64,000 nucleotides of DNA from CAVWGP01 sp963754645 (lineage in GTDB: Bacteria; Pseudomonadota; Alphaproteobacteria; Bin65), in assembly GCA_963754645.1 (NCBI GenBank), contig CAVWGP010000004.1, forward strand, positions 1,240,001 through 1,304,000, given 5' to 3'. Both the position numbers and the translations under genes were made by a program. How positions within the stretch are numbered: position 1 is the first letter of the stretch; each line of letters opens with the position of its first letter. Under the pieces are notes generated by a model that did not search any database, was not told the DNA's origin, and saw only the letters and a program-made list of their open reading frames with translations. This document shows, piece by piece, positions 33,787-43,100 of the stretch.

Positions 33787-34986
33787 CTAGCGCTTGTTGC
33801 GGATCGGAACCTTGATTTCGCCGGCCGGAATCTCGCGAACCAGGTCGAGCATGTCGAAATCGTCCTTCCAATCCTTTTTGACCTTGAAATGGTACATCGA
33901 CTGCATCGCCTGATGATCGTCCTTGCGGAAGGTCATCTTGCCCTTGGGCGATTCGAACTCCAGGCCTTCCATGGCGGCGATGAGCTTTTCGGTGTCGGTG
34001 CCTCCGGCCTTGGTAACGGCGGCGACGATGGCGAGAGCGGCGCTCATGCCTCCGGCGGTGAAGAAATCCGGCGGCGTATTGTTGAAGCGTTTCTTATGTT
34101 CCGTCACCAGCCAATCATTCACCGGGTTCTTGGGAAACCCGTAATAGTAGTAGATTGCGCCTTCGATCCCGGGATAAGTCTTGTAGGTCTTCATCACCGG
34201 CAAGATGTTACCGCCGGGCGCCAATTCGATGCCGAAGCGCTCGGGTTTGAGATCGGCGATCTTGCCGAGCGGATGGGGACCGGCCCAATAAATGGCGATG
34301 AACTTGCGGCCTTTCTTGTCCTTGAGCGCGTCGAACATGCGTTGCGCCGAGGCGGTGAAGTCGGTCGCGGTCTGCGGTGCGTATTCCTCATGGACAATCA
34401 TGGCCCCGCAATTCGCGGTCTTGAGGGCGTCGCGAAAGGCGGCGATGCCGTCCTTGCCGAACGCGTAATCCTGCGCCAGCGTCGCGATCGAGGTATCCTT
34501 GCCGCACAGCGCCAAGGCATTGGCGATCGCGTCCTGCGTTGAGTTGCGCCCGGTGCGAAAAACGTAGCGATTCCATTTGTCGCCCGTAATGCTGTCGGCG
34601 ACGGCGGGCTCGACGAGCAGGACGCGCTTGTACTCCTCTGCGACCGGCAGCATGGCGAGCGCGGCACCCGACGAGGTCGGGCCGACGGCGATATGAACTT
34701 TATCGTCGCCGTAGGCTTTTTCGAGCAGCGTTTTGGCCAAATCCGGCTTGAGTTGGTCGTCCATGAACGAGACTTTGATCTTTCGGCCGCCGATCGCCTG
34801 CGTGCCCTTTGTCGCGTATTCAAGCCCCATCATGAAGCCGGCTTCGGTTTGCTTGGCATAAGCCTCGAACGGGCCCGTCTTGCCGTAAATCACCGCGATG
34901 CGGATATCTTCCTGTGCGTTCGCCGACGCAAAGGGCGTGGCGGCGAAGCACAATGCGGCGAGCAGAATGGATTTGGCGCGAGACAT
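33787..34986 (-). CDS. Liv-type ABC transporter substrate-binding protein
   Basis: A 399-residue periplasmic binding protein (Peripla_BP_6). Signal peptide residues 1-24 ending ANAQ. DIRIAVIYGKTGPFEAYAKQTEAGFMMGLEYA, HIAVGPTSSGAALAMLPVAEEYKRVLLVEPAVADSIT and LAQDYAFGKDGIAAFRDAL are the family landmarks. First gene of a seven-gene operon continuing to the DUF1186 protein. GPFEAYAKQ instead of the usual GPLA marks the amide/urea-type branch. Start ATG 34986 (AGGAGG just upstream). Confidence 0.88.
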   Translation of the reverse strand: MSRAKSILLAALCFAATPFASANAQEDIRIAVIYGKTGPFEAYAKQTEAGFMMGLEYATKGTQAIGGRKIKVSFMDDQLKPDLAKTLLEKAYGDDKVHIAVGPTSSGAALAMLPVAEEYKRVLLVEPAVADSITGDKWNRYVFRTGRNSTQDAIANALALCGKDTSIATLAQDYAFGKDGIAAFRDALKTANCGAMIVHEEYAPQTATDFTASAQRMFDALKDKKGRKFIAIYWAGPHPLGKIADLKPERFGIELAPGGNILPVMKTYKTYPGIEGAIYYYYGFPKNPVNDWLVTEHKKRFNNTPPDFFTAGGMSAALAIVAAVTKAGGTDTEKLIAAMEGLEFESPKGKMTFRKDDHQAMQSMYHFKVKKDWKDDFDMLDLVREIPAGEIKVPIRNKR

Positions 34987-35255
34987 TGAGACAGCCTCCT
35001 CAAGGTAAGTTCGTTTTCTCCCTAGCGGTACGATATTGCACTGCAACACAAGCCACAAGAGGGATTGCAAGTGGCGTTGGCGTGCGGTGACGCGGCGAAA
35101 ATCCGGCAGTCGAATAATGCTTTACTTGGCGTCGCTGCGGCTCGCGGGTCGCGGAGAGCGCTGCTTGCGAACGCGGCCGGAAATGGATGGGCGGGGATGC
35201 CTCAGCACACACCTGCGTAGCTTGGTTAAACCAATGACAAAGGGGAGACTCTGTC

Positions 35256-35504
35256 GTGATCACGATTGCAATACGCTTGAAGCGTCCGCTTTTTCTGGCT
35301 TCGGCTTTCGGCTTGATCCTTTTCGCCTCGGCCTGCAGCTATAGTTACAAATCCAACGTGCTGGGCTATCGCACCGGCTATTCGCTTTCGACGCCGGGCG
35401 CGGCGCCGCCACCGCCGTCATCGCCACCGCCGGCGCGCTGCTGGGTCCAGCCGCACTACAATCACATGGGATATTGGGTGCAAGGGCATTACCGCGCCTG
35501 CTAG
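35256..35504 (+). CDS. Small proline-rich lipoprotein, unknown
   Basis: An 82-residue protein. GTG start; MITIAIRLKRPLFLASAFGL then ILFASAC is a lipoprotein signal with lipobox FASAC (Cys27). The mature part has a Pro-rich linker (GAAPPPPSSPPPARC) and a Trp/Tyr/His tail (WVQPHYNHMGYWVQGHYRAC), like several alphaproteobacterial surface lipoproteins. No catalytic motif. Followed by another small lipoprotein and a terminator. Confidence 0.7.
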   Translation: MITIAIRLKRPLFLASAFGLILFASACSYSYKSNVLGYRTGYSLSTPGAAPPPPSSPPPARCWVQPHYNHMGYWVQGHYRAC

Positions 35505-35605
35505 CGGCGGCCCGCATTCATCGCGGGTTCAGGCTCGATCGGCTACATCGCCTCACCGCCTGGGGAGGCGGCGACGCCGTCGACAACGTTTTGGGAGACA
35601 TCGAT

Positions 35606-35755
35606 ATGTCGCGCTTGGCCTCACGTCTGCGCCCTGTTCTCTTGCTCGCCGCCGCAAGCCTCGTGCTTGGCGCCTGCCATTGGCACCATCACGGACACCG
35701 GCATCACAATAGCTCCGTCCACAGCCCGGTCCATATCGCCGTTGCCGTACACTAG
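35606..35755 (+). CDS. Tiny histidine-rich lipoprotein, unknown
   Basis: A 49-residue protein. Signal peptide with lipobox LVLGAC (Cys24); the mature 26 residues are CHWHHHGHRHHNSSVHSPVH and then IAVAVH, with ten histidines. Metal binding at the cell surface is a reasonable inference. It sits directly before a strong terminator, and a ribosome-binding-like GGGAGA precedes the ATG. Confidence 0.6.
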   Translation: MSRLASRLRPVLLLAAASLVLGACHWHHHGHRHHNSSVHSPVHIAVAVH

Positions 35756-35769
35756 TTTCGGCCCAAACG

Positions 35770-35803
35770 AAAAGGGCGCGCTCCGCAAGGAGCGCGCCCT
35801 TTT
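35770..35803. terminator. Intrinsic terminator, usable in both directions
   Basis: AAAAGGGCGCGCTCC pairs perfectly with GGAGCGCGCCCTTTT around the tetraloop GCAA. It separates the plus-strand lipoprotein genes from the minus-strand DUF882 gene and can end both. Confidence 0.9.
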
Positions 35804-35832
35804 GATTCCGGCGCTGAATGGACGATCGCCGA

Positions 35833-36399
35833 TCAGATATTCCACTTGCGGATCGGCCCGGTATCGACGTGAATGAAATTCGACCGCCGGCTATACATGC
35901 CGACGCCACCGCGCTGGAGCGTGATCGCGGCGCGGGCGAGCTGGCGCAGGTCGCGTCCCGGCAGACGCACATCGGCCGCCCAGCCACGGAGATGATAAGA
36001 ATTGCGCGCGACGCCGCGGTTACGCGCCGCCAACTTGGCGTTGGTTTCCGGCGAGCGATAGCCTGAAATGAGCAAGAACGGCTGGCTGCTCTCCATGCGG
36101 CTGTGCAAGTCGAACAGCACGTCGTAGAGCTTCACGTCCATCGACGCGACATCGTCGTTGGCGTGGTCGCGCATGAAACGGTCGAGGGCGGCCAGGGACT
36201 GTTCGTAATATTTGCCGTTGGCGAAGTAAGTCAGACGCAGCTTCTCGCCCGTCCACGCGTTTTCCATCGCCAGCCAGCGGATATCGTTCGGACTTGGCGT
36301 CTTGGCGCCCGCAAGCGAGGCTGTGCCAAGTCCGGCCGCCGCCGCGCCCATGGCAATAAATCGCCGCCTGCTGACGGCTCCCGGCACTTCGATGGTCAT
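35833..36399 (-). CDS. DUF882 (YcbK-type) peptidoglycan peptidase-like protein
   Basis: A 188-residue exported protein. A twin-arginine signal (SRRRFIAMGAAAAGLG) indicates Tat export. The DUF882/peptidase M15 fold is clear: LLISGYRSPETNAKLA (His/Asp region), NSYHLRGWAADVRLPG (zinc His and Asp) and GGVGMYSRRSNFIHVDTG (zinc His). It probably cleaves peptide cross-links in peptidoglycan. The YcbB-type transpeptidase follows upstream on the same strand; ycbB and ycbK are also neighbours in Escherichia coli. Confidence 0.88.
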   Translation of the reverse strand: MTIEVPGAVSRRRFIAMGAAAAGLGTASLAGAKTPSPNDIRWLAMENAWTGEKLRLTYFANGKYYEQSLAALDRFMRDHANDDVASMDVKLYDVLFDLHSRMESSQPFLLISGYRSPETNAKLAARNRGVARNSYHLRGWAADVRLPGRDLRQLARAAITLQRGGVGMYSRRSNFIHVDTGPIRKWNI

Positions 36400-36520
36400 G
36401 CACTCTCTCCGTCCGGTATCGCAGACCCGGTTTGATCCGAGTTTCCGCCATACCCATCCCAATTGTTGCAGAATGTTACGGATTGTAGCGCGCGATCTGT
36501 TACTGGCAAGTTAAAACGAA

Positions 36521-36557
36521 AGCGGCCCGATTAACCATAGCCGGGCCGCTCTCGCTT
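36521..36557 (-). terminator. Hairpin between the L,D-transpeptidase and DUF882 genes
   Basis: AGCGGCCCG (36521-36529) pairs with CGGGCCGCT (36542-36550) around a 12-base loop. On the minus strand it lies 20 bases after the transpeptidase stop, flanked by GTTTTAA. It could end or attenuate read-through into the DUF882 gene. Confidence 0.6.
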
Positions 36558-36574
36558 GTTTTGGTGAGATCACG

Positions 36575-38223
36575 CTATTTCAGCATTGCGACCTGCGACA
36601 GCGCGCGCTTCAGGGTCCCATCGCGATTGTAGGCGTCGCGGCGGAAGTTCACCGTGCCGTCGTGGTCCGCCCAGGCGGTGAGATAGGTGATATGCACCGG
36701 GAGCGGATTCTTGAGATCGATCCGCCTCGGTTCCTTCGTCTCCACGACCGACCTATAGCGCGCATCGGTCCACTCCTCGCCCGATTGATTCTTGAGCAGG
36801 AACATGGCGAGCTTCATCGGGTTCTCGACCCGCACGCAGCCGTGGCTGAAGAAGCGATCCTCAAGGCTGAAGGCCGAGCGCGACGGCGTATCGTGAATGA
36901 AAACATTGTGGGGATTTGGGAACATGAACAACGTCGTCCCCAATGCGTTCTTCGGACCCGGCTTCTGGCGGATATGATACGGGAACGAGTTCGGGCGTCA
37001 CGCTCGCCCAATCCACCGAGCTCGAATCGATGGCGCTGCCGTTGTCGCCCTGGCGGGTCAGCAGCAGGTATTCGCCGCCTGAAAGATAGCCCGGCGATTT
37101 TTTGAGGATCGGCAGCATCTCCTTGGTCGCGATGCTGTGCGGCACGTTCCACCACGGATTGAGCTCGATGTAGCTCATCGAGCCGGAGAACACCGGCGTT
37201 TCGTGATAGGGTTTGCCGACGACGACGCGGGCTTCGTAAATCGTCTTGTCCTTGTCGACGATCTTGAGTTCGTTGTCGGCGATGTTCACGTAGATGTAGC
37301 GGTCGCCGAGATAGCCGGCGAGCCAGCGCCGGCGCTCCAAATTGATGACGAGTTGTTCGATCCGGTCCTTGATCGGCACGTTCATCGCCGCGACGGTGTC
37401 GGTGCCGATATTGCCGTCGTCTTTCAAGCCATGGCGGCCCTGGAATTTCTTCACGGCCGCGGCCAAGGCGTCGTCGAACAAATCCGGCTTGGCGCCGATT
37501 TCCTTTAGGTCGCCGGTCACGACGAGCCGGCGTTTCACCTGCGCCACGCGCGGATGGGTCATGCCCGGCTTGATCGTCGGGCCCGTCTGGACCATGGGCC
37601 AGCCGCCCTTCTTCTCGATCTCGCGGTATTTGGCGAGCGCGTTCTTAACGGCGTTGTAGCGCCGCGTGTCGGGCGGGAGATTGGCGAAAAATTTCGCCGG
37701 GTCCTGTGATGCCGCCATGTCGCCGAGCAGCTTCTGCACGGTTGGGCGTTTGGGATCGCGGAAGGTGCCGCCGACCTTGCGCGGATTGTCGACCGCGCCC
37801 GACGACACGTCGCCGGCGTAATCGAGATAGGCGCGAAGTCAGGACGATCTCGACATCGGCGCGCGACTTGGCATCGGCCTTGGCGGCGCGTTCGGCAATT
37901 TTCGGCATGCCGTAGGCGCTCGGATTGAGCCCATGGTCGCCGGCCTGCGACAGCGTGTTCAGCAGCGCTTTACCGCGCGCCGACAATCCCGCGTCGTCGA
38001 ACCAGATCGGCTGAAATTTCCGGTCCGTGTAGAATTCCTTGACCGCATCGGCGATCGCCTGCTCGGACGCCGACTTCACCGTCGCATCGCGGTGCCCGAC
38101 GGCTTTCATTTCGAGCTTTTCGCGTAGCATGACGAGCGACTTCGTCTCGTCGGCCATTGCCGGGCCAGCAGCAAGAAGAAGCGCGGCACCGGCCACGCTG
38201 TAAATCAGGTTTTGGAAGCGCAT
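36575..38223 (-). CDS. YcbB-type murein L,D-transpeptidase (two frameshifts)
   Basis: An exported enzyme of about 548 residues that makes 3-3 cross-links in peptidoglycan. Signal peptide MRFQNLIYSVAGAALLLAAG (residues 1-20, then PAMA). The scaffold FYTDRKFQPIWFDDAGLSARG, a peptidoglycan-binding domain (DALAAAVKKFQGRHGLKDDGNIGTDTV), and the YkuD domain with MSYIELNPWWNVPHSIA and the catalytic SHGCVRVENP (His, Cys). Frames break near 37835 and 36985; both are surplus bases and the span is two over a multiple of three. Start ATG 38223. Confidence 0.85.
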
Positions 38224-38468
38224 GGTGGTTATAAATCCCATTTTGAAGCGTCATGGCGCAAGACGGCGCAAGCCTGTTACGCCGTTGAGTGAGTATACGG
38301 CGAACAGCCGCCGTTTTCACCGTCGAGACGGAAATTTAGCTATCAAATCTGGGTTTCGGACGCGTTAAGGCCGCACCCTTCCTCGCGAAACGACCGATGG
38401 CCACTGGGTGGCTCGGGCCATGAGCCAAACTGTTAACATAATCCGGCAACCACGCTGCCCAGCGCGAC

Positions 38469-39908
38469 TTAGCCGGGGGCGATGTAGGCGGTCTTAACCG
38501 TGGTGTAGAATTCCACCGCATAGCGCCCCTGCTCGCGCGGCCCATAGCTCGAGCCTTTGCGGCCGCCGAACGGCACGTGGTAGTCGACGCCCGCCGTCGG
38601 CAGATTGACCATGACCATGCCGGCCTCGCTATTGCGCTTGAAGTGGCTGGCATATTTCAGCGACGTGGTGCAGATGCCGGCGGATAGGCCATACTCCGTG
38701 TCGTTGGCGACGGCGAGGGCTTCGTCGTAGTCCTTGACGCGGATGACGCTGGCGATCGGACCGAACACTTCCTCGCGGTTGATGCGCATCCGGTTGTCGG
38801 TTTCGGTGATGAGCGCGGGTTCGAGATAAAAGCCCTTTTGCTTGCGCTCGAGCAGTTTGCCGCCGAAGGCGAGCTTGCCGCCCTCTTTCGTGCCGAGCTC
38901 GATATAGCTCATGTCCTGATCGAGCTGGCTTTGATCGACAACAGGGCCGATATCGGTGCCCGGCGCCAGCGCATCGTCGATCTTGAGCTTTTTCAGCGCC
39001 TCGATCGTGGCAGCGACGAATTTGTCGTGGATGCCGGCGCTGACGATGAGGCGCGACGAAGCGGTGCAGCGCTGGCCGGTGGAATAGAAGCCGCCCTGCA
39101 CGGCGCAGTTGACCGCCACGGCGAGATCGGCGTCGTCGAGCACGACGAGCGGGTTCTTGCCGCCCATCTCAAGCTGGACTTTGGCCAGCCGCGCCGCGGC
39201 GCGGGCGGCGACATGGCGCCCGGTCGCGGCCGAGCCGGTGAACGAAATCGCCGCCACATCGGGATGATTGATCAGCGTTTCGCCGACCACCGAGCCGCGC
39301 CCCATGACGAGATTGAACACGCCCTTTGGGATGCCGGATTTGGCGACGATGTCGGCCAGCGCCCAGCCGCAGCCCGGCACGAGATCCGCCGGCTTGAAGA
39401 CGACGCAATTGCCGTAGGCGAGCGCGGGTGCGATTTTCCACGCCGGGATCGCGATCGGGAAATTCCACGGCGTGATGATGCCGACGACGCCGATCGGCTC
39501 GCGCGTGATGTCAACTTGCACGCCGGGCCGCAGCGACTCGGCCCGCTCGCCGGGAATGCGCAGCGCCTCGCCGGCGAAGAACTTGAAGATTTGCCCGGCG
39601 CGCATGGTTTCGCCGATACCCTCGGGCTTAGTCTTGCCCTCTTCGCGCGACAGGAGCGTGCCGATTTCTTCCTTGCGCGCCAGCAACGCGGTGCCGATCG
39701 CGTCGAGAATGTCGGCGCGCTGCTGCGGCGTGGTGCGCGCCCAGCCGTGCGCCGCCGCCTTGGCCGCGGCAATGGCGGTTTCGACCTGGTGCTTGTCGGC
39801 CTTGGCGTAGACGCCGATCACGTCGTCGAGATTCGACGGATTGAGATTGGGCCCCGATTGGGCGCCGGCGACCCAATCGCCGGCGATGAAATTGGCATGA
39901 TCGCTCAT
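38469..39908 (-). CDS. Aldehyde dehydrogenase (ketoglutarate-semialdehyde type)
   Basis: A 479-residue NAD(P)-dependent aldehyde dehydrogenase. TPWNFPIAIPAWKIAPALAYGNCVVFKPADLVP, FTGSAATGRHVA, LEMGGKNPLVVLDDAD (catalytic Glu) and FYSTGQRCTASSRL (catalytic Cys) are intact, with YGLSAGICT and HVPFGGRKGSSYGPREQG at the end. The sequence is closest to alpha-ketoglutaric-semialdehyde dehydrogenases of sugar-acid catabolism, but substrate is not certain. Preceded by an FMN-reductase gene 21 bases upstream on the same strand. Confidence 0.85.
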   Translation of the reverse strand: MSDHANFIAGDWVAGAQSGPNLNPSNLDDVIGVYAKADKHQVETAIAAAKAAAHGWARTTPQQRADILDAIGTALLARKEEIGTLLSREEGKTKPEGIGETMRAGQIFKFFAGEALRIPGERAESLRPGVQVDITREPIGVVGIITPWNFPIAIPAWKIAPALAYGNCVVFKPADLVPGCGWALADIVAKSGIPKGVFNLVMGRGSVVGETLINHPDVAAISFTGSAATGRHVAARAAARLAKVQLEMGGKNPLVVLDDADLAVAVNCAVQGGFYSTGQRCTASSRLIVSAGIHDKFVAATIEALKKLKIDDALAPGTDIGPVVDQSQLDQDMSYIELGTKEGGKLAFGGKLLERKQKGFYLEPALITETDNRMRINREEVFGPIASVIRVKDYDEALAVANDTEYGLSAGICTTSLKYASHFKRNSEAGMVMVNLPTAGVDYHVPFGGRKGSSYGPREQGRYAVEFYTTVKTAYIAPG

Positions 39909-39929
39909 CGCTGTGTTCTCCCGGGACGC

Positions 39930-40496
39930 TTAGCCGTGCTTGCGCATCCAATTCACGAAATTGTCCATCGACTGCTTGATGAGGCCTTTCGCCGTTTCGT
40001 CGGTCAGCTCGCCCTTGTCGTTGAACTTGGTGTGCGCGAGGCTGATGAATATTTCCGGCTTGTTCATGACCACCGCGTCGAGGAACATCATCATGCGGCG
40101 CAAATCATATTGTGCCCGGCCGGTGCCGAGCGGGCCCATCGCGGCGCCCATGATGCACACCGGCTTGCCCATGAAGGGCTGCGGCTGCGGCCGCGACAGC
40201 CAGTCGATCGCGTTCTTGAGCACGCCGGGCACCGAGAAATTGTATTCCGGCGTCACGATCAAGACGCCGTCCGCCGCCTTGATCGCGTCCGACAGCGCGG
40301 TCACCACCGGCGGAATTCCGGTGGCCTTCTCGTCGTCCTGGTTGAACAGCGGGAATTCGCCGATGCGGTCGAAGGTGGTGAATGTCAGGCTCGGCGGCGC
40401 CGCGGCCTGGGCCGCGCGCAAGGTTGCGGCATTGAACGACGCCTTGCGCAAGCTGCCGGAAAAGGCGACCACAGAGTACGACGATTTATCGGCCAT
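39930..40496 (-). CDS. NAD(P)H-dependent FMN reductase
   Basis: A 188-residue flavodoxin-fold reductase. AFSGSLRKASFNAATLRAA binds the FMN phosphate, and LIVTPEYNFSVPGVLKNAIDWLSR and GAAMGPLGTGRAQYDLRRMM complete the family pattern. It reduces FMN, quinones or azo compounds. Probably co-transcribed with the aldehyde dehydrogenase; divergent from the NIPSNAP gene, with 150 intergenic bases. Confidence 0.9.
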   Translation of the reverse strand: MADKSSYSVVAFSGSLRKASFNAATLRAAQAAAPPSLTFTTFDRIGEFPLFNQDDEKATGIPPVVTALSDAIKAADGVLIVTPEYNFSVPGVLKNAIDWLSRPQPQPFMGKPVCIMGAAMGPLGTGRAQYDLRRMMMFLDAVVMNKPEIFISLAHTKFNDKGELTDETAKGLIKQSMDNFVNWMRKHG

Positions 40497-40646
40497 GCGT
40501 AGTGTCTCCTGATTTTGTTTTTGAGGCGATGAGCGCAAGATTTGCGCCGACTGCCGCGCGAAAGCAAGGGACGCGATGCCGCTTGAGCCGGGGCGAGCGC
40601 GGCGGCTATGGTGCGGCATCGGATCGAACCGAGGGGACAGTTTCAC

Positions 40647-40970
40647 ATGATCGTCGAGATGCGCACTTACACGCTGCAGGTGGCCGGCGTGCCGCAATAT
40701 ATGAAAATCTACGAAACCGAAGGCTTGCCGATTCAAAAGCGCATTCTCGGCCACATGGTCGGCTGGTACCACACGGAGGTCGGCGCGCTGAACCAGATCG
40801 TCCACATGTGGGCCTATGACAGCTTCGAGGACCGGCTCAAGCGCCGCGCCGAGCTCGGCAAGGACGCGGCCTGGCAGGCCTACATCGCCAAGATCAAGCC
40901 GCTGGTGATTTCGCAGGAAAACAAAATCCTGATCCCCGCGCCCTTCGCGCCGCCGCCGCGCATCGCCTGA
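40647..40970 (+). CDS. NIPSNAP family protein
   Basis: A 107-residue ferredoxin-like-fold protein. MIVEMRTYTLQVAGVPQYMK, GWYHTEVGALNQIVHMWAYDSFEDRLKRRAEL and WQAYIAKIKPLVISQENKIL match the family. Bacterial NIPSNAP genes often lie beside degradation enzymes. The stop is 4 bases before the ThDP enzyme, so the two are co-transcribed. Function undefined. Confidence 0.86.
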   Translation: MIVEMRTYTLQVAGVPQYMKIYETEGLPIQKRILGHMVGWYHTEVGALNQIVHMWAYDSFEDRLKRRAELGKDAAWQAYIAKIKPLVISQENKILIPAPFAPPPRIA

Positions 40971-40974
40971 TCCG

Positions 40975-42669
40975 ATGAGCGCGCCGCAACCCGGCACCAA
41001 CCTGCGCACCGGCGGGCAAGTCCTCGTCGATCAATTGCGCATCCACGGCGCCGACATGGCATTTTGCGTGCCCGGCGAAAGCTATCTCGCGGCGCTCGAC
41101 GCCTTGCACGACGCGCCCGAGATCCAGCTCATCGTCGGCCGGCAGGAAGGCGGCGTCGCGATGATGGCCGAGGCCTATGGCAAGCTCACCGGCCGGCCCG
41201 GCATCGCCTTCGTCACGCGCGGCCCGGGCGCCACCAATGCCAGTGCCGGCCTGCACATCGCGTTCCAGGATTCGACGCCGATGATCCTGTTCATCGGCCA
41301 GGTCGGGCGCGGCATGAGCGAGCGCGAGGCGTTTCAGGAAATCGACTTCCGCCGCATGCTGGCGCCGATGGCGAAATGGGTGGCCGAGATCGACCGCGCC
41401 GAACGCATTCCCGAGCTCGTCATGCGCGCGTTTCACACCGCCACCGCCGGCCGTCCCGGCCCCGTCGTGCTGGCGCTGCCCGAGGACATGCTCACCGACC
41501 GCGTCGCCTGCGCCGACGCCGCGCGTTACAAGCGCTTTCAAGCGGCACCGCCGCCCGAGGCGATGGCGGAACTCGCACAATTGCTGGCGAAAGCCGAGCG
41601 CCCGCTCGCCGTGCTCGGCGGCGGCGATTGGGATGCCGCCGCGGTCGAGAATTTCCAGCGCTTCGCGATTGCGTGGAATCTCCCGGTCGGCGCCTCGTTC
41701 CGCGCGCAAAGCCATTTCGACAACGCGCTCGAACAATATGTCGGCGATATCGGCGTCGGCGTGAACCCGAAGCTCGCCGAGCGCATGGCGGCGGCGGATT
41801 TGCTCGTCGTGGTCGGCGCCCGCCTGGGCGAGATGACAACAAGCGGCTACACGCTGGTCGATATCCCGGTGCCGAAGCAGACGCTCGTCCATGTCTATCC
41901 CGATCCCGAGGAACTCGGCCGCGTCTATTGGCCCACGCTGCCGATCAATGCCGGCATGCGCGCTTTCGCCGCCGCCGCCGCTGGTCTGACGCCGCCCGCA
42001 TCGCGCGCGGATTGGCGTGCCTGGCACGCCGCCGCCCGCGCCGATTATCTCGACTGGCTCAAGCCGCTGCCGATGCCGGGCAAAGTCCAGCTCGGCGAGA
42101 TCATGGCGTGGCTGCGCCAAGCGCTGCCGCCCGACGCCATCGTCACCAACGGCGCCGGCAACTATGCCGGGTGGATCAACAAGAATTTCCAGTTCCGCCG
42201 CTACCGCACCCTGATCGGCCCGACCTCGGGCTCGATGGGCTACGGCGTGCCCGCCGGCATCGCGGCCAAGCTGCTGCATCCCGGGCGCGACGTCGTCAGC
42301 ATTTCCGGCGACGGTTGCTTCCTCATGCACGGCCAGGAACTGGCGACGGCGGCGCGGCACGGCGTCGCCCTCGTCTTCATCGTCGTCAACAACAGCCTCT
42401 ACGGCACGATCCGCATGCACCAGGAGCGCGAATATCCGAAGCGCGTCGTCGCCACGGCCTTGACCAATCCCGATTTCGCCGCCCTGGCCCGCGCCTACGG
42501 CCTGCACGGCGAAACCGTGACCGAGACCGCGCAATTCGCCCCCGCCTTCGAGCGCTGCCGCGCCGCCGGCAAACCGGCGCTCATCGAGCTGCAAATCGAC
42601 CCCGATGCGATCACGCCGCGCGCGTCGCTGGCGAAAATCCGCGCCGCGGCACTGGCCGCCGGGCGCTGA
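40975..42669 (+). CDS. Thiamine-diphosphate-dependent enzyme (acetolactate synthase-like)
   Basis: A 564-residue ThDP enzyme of the acetohydroxyacid synthase, benzoylformate decarboxylase and sulfoacetaldehyde family. The activating glutamate is in VGRQEGGVAMMAEAYGK, and the ThDP motif is SGDGCFLMHGQELATAARHG...NNSLYGTIRMH. The central domain (GGGDWDAAAVENF) is present. Without an ilvH small subunit nearby, a biosynthetic acetolactate role is unlikely; a decarboxylase or ligase in catabolism fits the neighbours better. Intact, start ATG 40975. Confidence 0.85.
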   Translation: MSAPQPGTNLRTGGQVLVDQLRIHGADMAFCVPGESYLAALDALHDAPEIQLIVGRQEGGVAMMAEAYGKLTGRPGIAFVTRGPGATNASAGLHIAFQDSTPMILFIGQVGRGMSEREAFQEIDFRRMLAPMAKWVAEIDRAERIPELVMRAFHTATAGRPGPVVLALPEDMLTDRVACADAARYKRFQAAPPPEAMAELAQLLAKAERPLAVLGGGDWDAAAVENFQRFAIAWNLPVGASFRAQSHFDNALEQYVGDIGVGVNPKLAERMAAADLLVVVGARLGEMTTSGYTLVDIPVPKQTLVHVYPDPEELGRVYWPTLPINAGMRAFAAAAAGLTPPASRADWRAWHAAARADYLDWLKPLPMPGKVQLGEIMAWLRQALPPDAIVTNGAGNYAGWINKNFQFRRYRTLIGPTSGSMGYGVPAGIAAKLLHPGRDVVSISGDGCFLMHGQELATAARHGVALVFIVVNNSLYGTIRMHQEREYPKRVVATALTNPDFAALARAYGLHGETVTETAQFAPAFERCRAAGKPALIELQIDPDAITPRASLAKIRAAALAAGR

Positions 42670-42702
42670 CCCCGGCGCCCGAAGGTGATCAAGCGTTTCG
42701 GC

Positions 42703-42994
42703 CTAAGTGCTTGATCTAGTCGAAGATGCTCATCTGTGTGTGTTGGGAAAAACGGGCACGCTTGATCATCTTCGACCGGATCAAGGACTTAGCACAGGCG
42801 GCGCCGCGATTATGGGCAATGCGCGTCGCTATGAATTCTTGTCGTTTCGCACTAAGCGCTTGATAAATCGTAAGCTGACCGCTTTCGCTCCCTGGAAATC
42901 GGGATTTTGATCATCTTTGAACAAATCAAGGACTTAGCCAAATATTATGGCGCGAAATTCAAGCTAAGTGCTTGATACAGTCGAAGATGATCAT
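42703..42994. repeat. Array of five inverted and direct repeat units
   Basis: The unit is GCTAAGTSCTTGAT, 3-4 variable bases, then GTCGAAGATGATCA. It occurs forward at 42703-42732, reverse at 42764-42793, forward but diverged at 42851-42874, reverse at 42907-42938, and forward at 42963-42994. The first four form two head-to-head pairs spaced about 147 bases apart; the fifth lacks a partner. No ORF covers it. This is an intergenic repeat family whose name I do not know. Confidence 0.75.
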
Positions 42995-43100
42995 TGGCGG
43001 GCGATTCCGCGTTTTCGGCGCGGGATGAGCACCTTCGGGCAGATGATGCCCTTATGTCGTATTCGTCGTGCAATCCTCAGGGCCGCCGCGAAGAAGTTTA

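Noticed and set aside
35770..35803. Small RNA hairpin
   Set aside because: A perfect stem with A and T tracts between convergent genes is a simple bidirectional terminator.
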